A DNA stretch of 11,637 nt. Origin: JBILVQ01 sp044370375 (GTDB taxonomy: Bacteria; Bacteroidota; Bacteroidia; UBA4408). A program made the position numbers and the translations under genes. Below the pieces are notes generated by a model, which ran no database searches, was not told where the DNA came from, and was given only the letters and a program-made list of their open reading frames with translations. The stretch's first letter is position 1. The number at the start of each line of letters is the position of its first letter. The stretch spans positions 1 to 11,637 of the forward strand of contig JBILVQ010000087.1 of assembly GCA_044370375.1 (NCBI GenBank), given 5' to 3'. This document shows, piece after piece, positions 1-6,934 of this stretch.

Positions 1-1512
1 TGTTCTTTGTAAGTAGTGAAAAACGCCTCTTTTACCACCCATTTCTTCTCCGCCTCCCGCTCTACCGGGTCCTCCATGTACCAACAAGGGCAGGGGAGAG
101 CCATGTCCTGTGCTTTCTTTGGCGCATGCTGCATCTAATACCAATATTCTTCCATGATAGGTGGCTGCACCCATTACATAAGACCTGGCTATTGCATGAT
201 TTCCTGTAACAATTGAGCTTACCAAAGATCCTTTTCCCATCTTGGAAAGGGCAATCGCATCCTCGGTGGTTTTATAAGGCATGATGGTACTTACCGGACC
301 AAAAGCCTCTATCTCATGACAATCTGTTTTTTCGAAGGGAAACTCATTCAAAAAAACAATCGGACTCATAAAAGCCCCTTTGTTTTTATCAGCGCCTGTT
401 ACTTCAAAATTTTCTAAATCGCCAAAAATGATGGATTGACTTTGGGCTAATTTTTTTACCTTTTCACGCACATCTTTCAATTGCTCTTGTCCTGCCAATG
501 CCCCCATGCGAACACCCTCAACGGTTGGATCACCAATAATGTTTTGCTGAAGTCTTTTGCCCAACGCAATCTGTACATCTTCTAAAACATTTTCTTGTAC
601 CATGATTCTTCTTACCGCAGTACATTTCTGTCCGGCCTTGATGGTAATCTCTCTTTGTATTTCTTTGATAAAAATATCAAATTCCGCAGATCCCGGTTTT
701 ACATCTTCACCAAGAATACAGCAGTTGAGCGAATCGGCCTCCATGTTAAAAGGAACCGATTCACTGAGCAAACGGGGATGTGCTTTCAACATTCTCCCTG
801 TACTTGCCGAACCGGTGAAGGTTACGATATCCTGATTGTTAACATGATCTAAAATCCCGGTGGCGCTACCGCATATCAATTGGAATGCCCCTTCGGGTAA
901 TATACCACTGCTTATCATTTCGCGGGCTACTGCCTCTGTTAAGAAAGAAGTAACGGTAGCCGGTTTTACCACTGCCGGAACTCCGGCCAACCAATTCACC
1001 GCCACCTTTTCAAGCATGCCCCAAACCGGAAAATTATAGGCATTGATATGAATGGCCACACCTTCTTTAGGAACACACAAATGTTGTCCGATAAAAGTAC
1101 CACCTTTCGAAATTTTTGCTGCATCTCCATCTAAACAAAAAGGTGCATCTGGAAACTGCCTTCTCAAACTTGCATAGGCAAACAAATTACCGATGCCACC
1201 TTCAATATCAATCCAGCTGTCCGCCTTGGTGGCGCCAGTTGCCCAACTGATAGCATAAAAATCGTCCTTCTTCGACAATAAATGCAAGGCAAGAGCCCTT
1301 AACATTCTTCCCCTTTCGTGAAAGGTCATTTTTCTTAGGTTGGGTCCACCGGTATTTCTGGCGTATTGCAGCATGGCATTAAAGTCAAGCCCTTCGCTAC
1401 CTGCCAAAGCCACCGGGTTACCGGTAATGGCGTTGAATAGTGTTTGCTGTTTTCCACTGGATGGAATCCAGCTACCCATTGCATAATTTCCTAATGATTT
1501 TATCTGTTCCAT
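1..1512 (-). CDS. paaZ: PaaZ, bifunctional oxepin-CoA hydrolase / semialdehyde dehydrogenase (3' end cut off)
   Basis: In aerobic phenylacetate degradation PaaZ hydrolytically opens oxepin-CoA and oxidises the resulting semialdehyde with NADP+. The first 504 codons are visible, and the frame is still open at the left window edge. They cover the aldehyde dehydrogenase domain. The visible residues include the general-base Glu258 in FNMEAD, the nucleophile Cys297 in AGQKCTAVRR, a cofactor-binding TFTGSASTGR at about 231-240, and the C-terminal KESTGHGSPLP / HGGPGRAGGGEEMGG segment. That last segment is characteristic of PaaZ rather than of general aldehyde dehydrogenases. Full-length family members are about 680 residues, with a MaoC-like (R)-hydratase domain after the dehydrogenase; that domain would lie left of the window and is not seen. 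The start MEQIKSLGNYAMGSW matches the family N-terminus. The gene is last in a visible three-gene minus-strand operon, 20 nt after the SET gene. A plain aldehyde dehydrogenase without the hydratase domain is possible but unlikely. Confidence 0.93.
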   Translation of the reverse strand, partial: MEQIKSLGNYAMGSWIPSSGKQQTLFNAITGNPVALAGSEGLDFNAMLQYARNTGGPNLRKMTFHERGRMLRALALHLLSKKDDFYAISWATGATKADSWIDIEGGIGNLFAYASLRRQFPDAPFCLDGDAAKISKGGTFIGQHLCVPKEGVAIHINAYNFPVWGMLEKVAVNWLAGVPAVVKPATVTSFLTEAVAREMISSGILPEGAFQLICGSATGILDHVNNQDIVTFTGSASTGRMLKAHPRLLSESVPFNMEADSLNCCILGEDVKPGSAEFDIFIKEIQREITIKAGQKCTAVRRIMVQENVLEDVQIALGKRLQQNIIGDPTVEGVRMGALAGQEQLKDVREKVKKLAQSQSIIFGDLENFEVTGADKNKGAFMSPIVFLNEFPFEKTDCHEIEAFGPVSTIMPYKTTEDAIALSKMGKGSLVSSIVTGNHAIARSYVMGAATYHGRILVLDAACAKESTGHGSPLPLLVHGGPGRAGGGEEMGGKRGVFHYLQRT

Positions 1513-1532
1513 TCTCTGAATGTGCTTTGTTT

Positions 1533-1964
1533 TTATTTTGTGCTTCTTCCCGGAATTTTATGGCCTTTGTGTTTTTCTTTCAAGGCGTCCCAGTAATCTT
1601 TGGTATAATCAACAAAAATTTCACTGTTGGCCGCAATGTTTTTGGTGGCAACGATGTAAGGTTTCCCTTCATGAATTTGATACTCGCTGTTGTTGTTCAG
1701 ACCACTTATTTTGGTCATACCCCTTGCATCGTTAGCATACCGTGCCAAGCACTCAGGTCTTTGTTGTGCATCAATCCATTTATTAGGACCCAAATGAAAA
1801 AGGTAAAGGGCGTCCAAAATTTCCCCCTTGTATCTTTTACGAACTTCATTCCAGGTTAAATAATCACCTTCATATTCAATAATTTTGGCGTTTTTTGAAA
1901 TGGCGGTGGTGGTAAAAAGCCCTTTTCCGGCACCCGGGATGGTTGAAGTTTTAACTTTAAGCAT
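1533..1964 (-). CDS. Small SET-domain protein (putative protein-lysine methyltransferase)
   Basis: This is a 143-residue, single-domain SET protein. SET enzymes transfer a methyl group from S-adenosylmethionine to lysine side chains. SET hallmarks occur in order: the N-terminal GAGKGLF (11-17), an EYEGDYLT strand (30-37), ARYANDARG (74-82) in the place of the classical RxxNHxC motif, a following NNSEY (91-95), and EIFVDY (115-120) equivalent to the E-x-x-x-D-Y motif with the catalytic Tyr. No pre-SET or post-SET cysteine clusters are present, which is usual for bacterial forms. I chose the ATG at 1964 because it gives an N-terminus entering directly into the first SET strand. An in-frame ATG at 1994 would add ten residues lying inside the upstream gene and is less likely. 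The start overlaps the stop of the DUF1569 gene by 8 nt, indicating translational coupling. The substrate is unknown; paaZ follows by 20 nt. Confidence 0.82.
   Translation of the reverse strand: MLKVKTSTIPGAGKGLFTTTAISKNAKIIEYEGDYLTWNEVRKRYKGEILDALYLFHLGPNKWIDAQQRPECLARYANDARGMTKISGLNNNSEYQIHEGKPYIVATKNIAANSEIFVDYTKDYWDALKEKHKGHKIPGRSTK
1957..1964 (-). promoter_or_regulatory. Stop/start overlap ATGCTTAA coupling two genes
   Basis: The ATG of the SET gene (1964-1962) and the TAA of the DUF1569 gene (1959-1957) share the 8-nt string ATGCTTAA. No Shine-Dalgarno-like sequence precedes it, so SET translation probably depends on ribosomes finishing the upstream gene. The overlap itself is read directly; the coupling is inferred. 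Confidence 0.6.
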
Positions 1965-2436
1965 GAGAAAATTTGAATTCAGGATTATAACCAAACTGTT
2001 TAGCGTGATGCAAGGCGTGTTTTGAAAGCAATTGAACCCACATGGAAAAGTCTAAATCCCCAAAAAAAGGATTTTGAACAATATGGCCGGGTTTGGTTTC
2101 AAAGTAAGTAAAGAATTCGTTAATCTCCATAGAAAGTTCATCAATGGCAGCCTCCATAGAAGGGTGTTTCCACTCGGAAGGAGTGTCGGAAAGCAGATTA
2201 TTGGGGGTGTTTTCTCTAAATTCTTTATCGCTGTTTATAAAATGCTGCACAGCGGGTATTTTTTCTAAAGGGGTTTGAAGCGGGAAAGTTTCCTTTTTGG
2301 TTGCAATCCTCACCGAAGCTGAAAAATGTTCAACCATTTGCTGTGCGTTCATTTTTCCCCATTTGCCCTTTTGGTCATCCGATAAGGTTTTACAAAACCC
2401 AATAAACCCTGTCCGTAGAAAGTCAACTTTTTCCAT
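1957..2436 (-). CDS. DUF1569 / DinB-superfamily protein
   Basis: This 159-residue, probably cytosolic protein has no signal peptide or membrane segment. It resembles the DUF1569 branch of the DinB/YfiT four-helix-bundle superfamily. WGKMNAQQMVEH (26-37) supplies the first conserved His (His37). A C-terminal helix with KHALHHAKQFGY (139-150) supplies a HxxxH pair (His140/His144). Together these give the three-His metal site typical of the fold. A HP-x-F-G-like element (PFFGDLDF, 123-130) precedes the last helix. The DinB superfamily includes thiol-dependent S-transferases that use bacillithiol, mycothiol or glutathione, but DUF1569 members are mostly uncharacterised, so no reaction can be assigned. 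It is the first gene of the operon with the SET gene and paaZ, and its ATG lies about 14 nt from the predicted transcription start. The family assignment rests on motif recognition rather than a search. Confidence 0.78.
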   Translation of the reverse strand: MEKVDFLRTGFIGFCKTLSDDQKGKWGKMNAQQMVEHFSASVRIATKKETFPLQTPLEKIPAVQHFINSDKEFRENTPNNLLSDTPSEWKHPSMEAAIDELSMEINEFFTYFETKPGHIVQNPFFGDLDFSMWVQLLSKHALHHAKQFGYNPEFKFSHA

Positions 2437-2455
2437 TTTGGTCTTTTTGAGGTTA

Positions 2456-2486
2456 CAAAGATGCTACTATCATTAAAATGGAACAA
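2456..2486 (-). promoter_or_regulatory. Probable promoter of the DUF1569-SET-paaZ operon
   Basis: On the minus strand a TTG (2486-2484) is followed after exactly 20 nt by CATCTTTG (2463-2456). This matches the Bacteroidota primary-sigma consensus TTTG-N19-21-TAnnTTTG except for the first base of the -7 box and a shortened -33 box. Transcription would begin near 2450, leaving a leader of only about 14 nt before the ATG at 2436. It is weaker than the divergent plus-strand promoter beside it. Confidence 0.4.
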
Positions 2487-2489
2487 TTA

Positions 2490-2521
2490 TTTGTTTATAA
2501 AAGAAAAAAAAATTATTTTTG
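2490..2521 (+). promoter_or_regulatory. Bacteroidota-type promoter of the giant secreted protein gene
   Basis: TTTG at 2490-2493 is followed after 20 nt by TATTTTTG at 2514-2521, a full match to the Bacteroidota consensus TTTG-N19-21-TAnnTTTG. The predicted transcription start is near 2527. That is downstream of the in-frame ATG at 2478 and about 23 nt upstream of the ATG at 2550, so the promoter also decides the start codon of the following gene. Confidence 0.65.
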
Positions 2522-2549
2522 GCCGTTTTTACACATTCAAACCCAACCT

Positions 2550-5500
2550 ATGTTAAAGCACATACGACTCCTTTTTGCAATCTTGCTATTTGGATTAGGC
2601 CAGCAGACTTATGCATCCCACATTTCCGGGGCGGATATTTCTGTTCAATCGCTCGGTAATGGCCAGTACCTTATTACCCTCAATCTCTTCAGGGATTGTG
2701 ATGGTATTACCATGAGTAACCAGGAGAATATTGAAATAATCAATTCCTGTACCGGCCAATCACAAAATGTTAGTGCTCCCTTGATTAACCCGGGAGGTAC
2801 CAATATTTCACAGTTGTGTTCCTCCGACTCTCTGAATAGTACATGTTTTGGCGGGTCTTTGCCGGGGATGCAGCGTTACACCTACGAGATTATCGTAACC
2901 ATGGATCCTCCCTGCGACTTTTTCAATGTAAATTGGGAGACTTGTTGTAGGAATGGTGCTATTGTAAATATTGATGCACCAGCCAGCGAGGATGTTTACG
3001 TTGAGGCCATCCTAAATTTAGCAACCGATCCGGTTAATAATACTCCTTTTTTCACCGCTCAACCTATCCCTTACGTTTGTAACAATCAACCCGTATCTTA
3101 CAACTATGGTGTGGTTGAAACAGATGGCGATTCTTTGGTTTTTTCGCTTGTTACAGCTTTACAAACTGCCGGTAATCCAGTTGGTTATCCTCCACCATAT
3201 TCTGCTACTGACCCAATTACAGGGATTACCATTGACCCCGTTACCGGTCAATTGAACTTTACACCTACCATTTTAGGAAACTTTGTGGTGGTTGTTCAGG
3301 TGGATGAATATGACCAGGCCACCGGTGCTTTGCTTAGTACTGTAATGAGAGATATTCAATTCGTTGTTATTACTTGCTCTAATATTGTTCCAAATCCTGC
3401 TGCAGGCCAAATCACCAATTTGACGGGTTCCGGTTCGGTTATTCAATCGGGGCCTTACGCCATTGAATTATGTGAAGGAAGTAGTTTTAGCTTTACTGCC
3501 ACCTACGATGACCCCGATGCAGGCGATACCCTCGGATTAACAACCAACCTATTAACTGTATTGCCAGGTTCAACGATGACAACCAACGGTGTTAATCCAA
3601 CCACCATGGATGTAACATGGACAGCACCAGCCGGTTCTGCAGGTAATGCTTACAACTTTATTGTTCAGGTAAACGATGGCGCTTGCCCCGTTACCGGTAT
3701 TCAAACATTCGTTTACTCTGTAAATGTAATTCAAAAAACAGAAGCAGGACCATCAGCCGTAATTACGGTTTGCGATGGTTCCAGTGCCGATATTATCGCT
3801 ACCGGTGGTACCATCTTTACGTGGTATGATATGTCAGGAGTTCAAATTCCTGTGGGTCCTCAATTTTCTTGTAACCCGTGTTTCAATCCAACCGCTCAGC
3901 CAACCGTTACCACTTCTTATGTAGTAATTAGTGATTTGAGTGGAACTTGTATCAACATTGATACGGTTACTGTTCAAGTGGTTCCTGATTTTACCTGGAC
4001 TATCTCTGCCGATGATGCTACCCCTTGTGCACAGCAACCGGTTCAGTTGAACGTTACTCCAAGTCCTGCCGGTGGATATAGTTATAACTGGACTCCGGCT
4101 AACAACCTAAATGATGCAACCATTGCCAATCCTTTGGCAACTATTTTCCTTCCAGGTACAGTTACCTTCAATGTGGAAATCATTAGTGGTCAGGGTTGTG
4201 TGAAAAACGACAGTATTACCATTACTGTTGCCAATAGTGTTGCTCCTATTATTGCAGCTACTTTTGATACAGCTTGTGTTGGTGATACTACCAATGTTTA
4301 CATGTACATTACCAATGCAGTACCCAATGCATGCGGGGTTTCTCAGGTTCCTTGTGTTTTAACACCCAATACTGTTACCATCGGTACAGGAACACAAACC
4401 AATACACCTACCTCTACCATTGAACCGGCTCCTTATTTTAATTTCTACAGAAATGCCAAACAACAATATCTGTACACTGCTTCAGAATTGTTGTCGATGG
4501 GTTTTTCAGGAGGTAAAATTAGTGCCTTGGGCTTCCCTGTTACCTCTCTAAATGCAAGTACACTTGCTTATGACCAATACACCATCAAAATGGGTTGTAC
4601 CCAAATCAGCGACCTTGCCCAGTTGTTTTACGCACCTTCCAACCTAACAACAGTATTTAATCCTAAAACCGTTAATCCTGTGGTTGGTATGAACGTTCAT
4701 CAGTTTGATCAATATTATGAGTGGGATGGTACTTCTAACCTGTTGGTTGAAATTTGTTTTGATAACCTTGCTGTTCCTTACACGCAAAACTGCTCAAGTC
4801 CATTCACAACCACCCCTTTTGGCTCAACCTTATTATGGTTTAGTGATGTGGTTGGTGTGTGTCAAGATACCGTTATTACAGGTGCATTGAACTTGAGACC
4901 CAATACAAACTTCTACTTCTGTGGCGGTGCTCCTGACCCTGCAGATTATACCATTACTTGGTCTCCTTCTGATCCAAATTTTGTAATTACTGACCCTTTT
5001 GCACCAATTTTGTTGCCGGGCGGACCTACTTCTTACACCGTAACCGTTGTTTCTAATAATGGTGGATGTGCTGATACCGCTACGGTTGATATTGGTTATA
5101 CTACGCAGTTCAATGTTAATATTACAACTACGGATTCTACTTTCTGCGCCAGTGATGCTCCGGTAACGCTTACTGCAACACCCAACGGTGGTAGTTGGAC
5201 AGGTGATGTAACCTCCGTAGGTTTCTTCGACCCTGCTGTTGGTGTTGGTACTTATGTTGCAACTTACTCAGTTGGAGTTGGAACAACTTGTTTTGATGCA
5301 CAAACAATGAATTTAAGTGTGTCTCCTGCACCGGATCCTACCATAACCACTCCTCCGGCAACTTTTTGCCCGGGTGACCTTGGTGTAACCCTTACCTCCC
5401 TTAACACCGGTGGTACTTGGTCAGGTCCGGGTGTAACTCCTTCAGGCGCCTTTTTACCGGCAACTGCAGGTCCAGGAACTCACTTGATAATTTATAGCAT

Positions 5501-6788
5501 CCCTAATCCGTGTCCTGCTTCTGATACGGTAGTCATGATAGTAAACACTGCTCCTGTTGTTGATGCACAAGCACAAGCTCCTCTTTGTATTACTGACAAT
5601 GCGGTAAACCTAATAGCAAACATTACTCCTTTCGGAACGCTTGGTACATGGTCTGGTCCGGGTGTTGATAATGCTACCCAAACCTTCAGTCCTGCAACTG
5701 CAGGTGCCGGTACTCATACAATCATTGTTACGGCAACAGATCCGGTTACATTGTGTGTTTCTTCAGATACCATCACCATTTCGGTAAATTCTTTGCCTGA
5801 TGCTACTATCACCACACCGCCAAACACTCTTTGTTCCGGTGATGCTATCTTTAGTATTGCCACTGTAACAGCTGGCGGTACTTTTAGTGGTTCGGCAGCT
5901 GTTTCACCAACCGGTGCATTTAACCCTGCTGCAGCTACTTTAGGACCTAATACGGTAACCTACACCGTTGTTTCAGGAGGTTGTACTAGCCAACAACAAG
6001 TTACCTTCCTCGTTACCGCAGCACCCGGTGCTCCGGTAGTTACCGCAGGTACCCTTACCTGTGAAGGTACTCCCAACACTGGTACCTTGGTTCCTAGTCC
6101 AAACGGAGTGGTTACCTGGTATAGTGATTCTGTTTTGGTTAATCAATTGAATACCGGTGCTGCATTGCAAGGAAGCATTACTTCGCCTACTACCGTGTGG
6201 GTGACTCAAACTTCTATCGAAGGTTGCGAAAGTCCTGCTACTGCCGTACCAATAGTATTTAGCCCTTCTCCAACCGTTTCTTTATTGGCCAACCCATTAA
6301 CCGGTGATGCTCCTTTAGAAGTTAGCTTTACTTCTACTTTGTCTGGTAATGTTGACAACTTTATATGGAACTATGGTAACGGTTCTCCAACCCAAACCAG
6401 TGATGCTAATCCAATTTACACTTATCAGGATTCAGGTGTTTTCAGAGCTTCTATGATTGTTTACACTGCCAATGGTTGTACCGACACTGCTTATATCGAA
6501 ATTGATGTGAATGAATACGTTCCATTGTTTATTCCGAACATTTTCTCTCCTAATGGTGATGGTCAGAACGATGCTTTCAAATTCCAGATTAACCCGAACG
6601 AAATCAGTTCTTTTAAAGCACAAATCTTTGATCGTTGGGGTAAAAAGGTAGTTGAATTCAGTTCCTTAACCGATACTTGGGATGGAGGAAATTATCCGGC
6701 AGGAACTTATTACTGGGTTATTGAGGCCACCAAGAAAGATGGTTCAGAATTTAAACCAGGTACCGGTTTCTTTAAAATGATTAAGTAA
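2550..6788 (+). CDS. Giant secreted Ig/PKD multi-domain protein with T9SS type B (gliding-motility-associated) sorting domain
   Basis: This is a 1412-residue extracellular protein, probably an adhesin-like surface component; its ligand is unknown. The ATG at 2550 opens a clean signal peptide (basic MLKHIR, a hydrophobic core, probable cleavage after TYA at residue 22). The frame also contains an ATG at 2478, but that precedes the predicted transcription start and would bury the signal under 24 residues. An N-terminal module typical of such proteins begins SHISGADI and carries YRDC-like FRDCDG and ETCC motifs (about 23-275). Cadherin/Ig-like segments follow, then a distinct module at about 628-788 (YRNAKQQYLYTASELL through YEWDGTSNLLVEICF). 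Four related Ig-like modules of 73-82 residues start at about 865, 939, 1012 and 1094, with a weaker fifth near 1170. A PKD-like domain (about 1238-1322, with FIWNYGNGS) comes next. The final 89 residues (IPNIFSPNGDGQND, FDRWGKKV, TWDGGNYPAGTYYW) are the CHU_C/type B T9SS sorting domain. Many paired cysteines suggest disulfides. The gene is monocistronic, between its own promoter and a terminator. Confidence 0.92.
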   Translation: MLKHIRLLFAILLFGLGQQTYASHISGADISVQSLGNGQYLITLNLFRDCDGITMSNQENIEIINSCTGQSQNVSAPLINPGGTNISQLCSSDSLNSTCFGGSLPGMQRYTYEIIVTMDPPCDFFNVNWETCCRNGAIVNIDAPASEDVYVEAILNLATDPVNNTPFFTAQPIPYVCNNQPVSYNYGVVETDGDSLVFSLVTALQTAGNPVGYPPPYSATDPITGITIDPVTGQLNFTPTILGNFVVVVQVDEYDQATGALLSTVMRDIQFVVITCSNIVPNPAAGQITNLTGSGSVIQSGPYAIELCEGSSFSFTATYDDPDAGDTLGLTTNLLTVLPGSTMTTNGVNPTTMDVTWTAPAGSAGNAYNFIVQVNDGACPVTGIQTFVYSVNVIQKTEAGPSAVITVCDGSSADIIATGGTIFTWYDMSGVQIPVGPQFSCNPCFNPTAQPTVTTSYVVISDLSGTCINIDTVTVQVVPDFTWTISADDATPCAQQPVQLNVTPSPAGGYSYNWTPANNLNDATIANPLATIFLPGTVTFNVEIISGQGCVKNDSITITVANSVAPIIAATFDTACVGDTTNVYMYITNAVPNACGVSQVPCVLTPNTVTIGTGTQTNTPTSTIEPAPYFNFYRNAKQQYLYTASELLSMGFSGGKISALGFPVTSLNASTLAYDQYTIKMGCTQISDLAQLFYAPSNLTTVFNPKTVNPVVGMNVHQFDQYYEWDGTSNLLVEICFDNLAVPYTQNCSSPFTTTPFGSTLLWFSDVVGVCQDTVITGALNLRPNTNFYFCGGAPDPADYTITWSPSDPNFVITDPFAPILLPGGPTSYTVTVVSNNGGCADTATVDIGYTTQFNVNITTTDSTFCASDAPVTLTATPNGGSWTGDVTSVGFFDPAVGVGTYVATYSVGVGTTCFDAQTMNLSVSPAPDPTITTPPATFCPGDLGVTLTSLNTGGTWSGPGVTPSGAFLPATAGPGTHLIIYSIPNPCPASDTVVMIVNTAPVVDAQAQAPLCITDNAVNLIANITPFGTLGTWSGPGVDNATQTFSPATAGAGTHTIIVTATDPVTLCVSSDTITISVNSLPDATITTPPNTLCSGDAIFSIATVTAGGTFSGSAAVSPTGAFNPAAATLGPNTVTYTVVSGGCTSQQQVTFLVTAAPGAPVVTAGTLTCEGTPNTGTLVPSPNGVVTWYSDSVLVNQLNTGAALQGSITSPTTVWVTQTSIEGCESPATAVPIVFSPSPTVSLLANPLTGDAPLEVSFTSTLSGNVDNFIWNYGNGSPTQTSDANPIYTYQDSGVFRASMIVYTANGCTDTAYIEIDVNEYVPLFIPNIFSPNGDGQNDAFKFQINPNEISSFKAQIFDRWGKKVVEFSSLTDTWDGGNYPAGTYYWVIEATKKDGSEFKPGTGFFKMIK
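5142..6056 (+). repeat. Four tandem diverged Ig-like modules within the giant secreted protein
   Basis: Four protein-level repeats begin at 5142 (FCASDAPVTL), 5364 (FCPGDLGVTL), 5583 (LCITDNAVNL) and 5829 (LCSGDAIFSI), spaced 74, 73 and 82 codons apart. Each has a Cys-x-x-D opening, a GG-T/S-W/F-S/T-G turn (for example GGTWSGPGV, LGTWSGPGV, GGTFSGSAAV, GGSWTGDV), then an F-x-P-A element and a G-T-H/Y strand. Modules 2 and 4 are each preceded by a near-identical TITTPP-x-T linker. A weaker fifth unit starts near 6057 (TCEGTPNTGTL). DNA identity between units is low, so these are old duplications rather than recent copies. Confidence 0.75.
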
Positions 6789-6801
6789 TCCTTATCTCTT
6801 C

Positions 6802-6840
6802 AAATAAAAAAAGCCCCGCATAGCGGGGCTTTTTTTATTT
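6802..6840. terminator. Bidirectional intrinsic terminator (perfect 18-bp inverted repeat)
   Basis: A GC-rich core AGCCCCGC / GCGGGGCT, flanked by A- and T-runs, pairs perfectly over 18 bp around the loop ATA (6820-6822). Read either way it is a GC stem followed by seven T residues. It lies 13 nt after the giant protein gene on the plus strand and about 95 nt after bshB1 on the minus strand, so it can end both convergent transcripts. Between it and bshB1 (6841-6934) I see no convincing gene or site. Confidence 0.9.
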
Positions 6841-6934
6841 AATACAATTAAGTGGGCAAACGTTTTTTATGGGGAAGAATCGTTCCCGCAATTCGGAAGA
6901 AAAGCAACAGAAGTAGGGCTTGTTTGAGCCTTTA

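Noticed and set aside
557..852. Two overlapping plus-strand frames of 85-92 codons
   Set aside because: Both are antisense to the catalytic part of paaZ, mutually overlapping, and without any family resemblance.
1440..1859. A 139-codon plus-strand open frame antisense to the SET and paaZ genes
   Set aside because: It lies opposite two genes with clear family motifs, has a composition typical of antisense translation (Phe/Cys-rich), no recognisable motif and no promoter.
2478..2549. Twenty-four-residue N-terminal extension of the giant protein
   Set aside because: It lies upstream of the predicted transcription start and spoils an otherwise clean signal peptide; the ATG at 2550 is preferred.
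3240..6770. Frequent ACCGGT hexamers in the giant gene, considered as a possible DNA motif
   Set aside because: They fall in frame on Thr-Gly pairs at turns of Ig-like modules and reflect protein composition and codon choice; spacing is irregular.
6869..6916. A 15-codon plus-strand frame between the terminator and bshB1
   Set aside because: Too short, no promoter or recognisable motif, and located just after a strong terminator.
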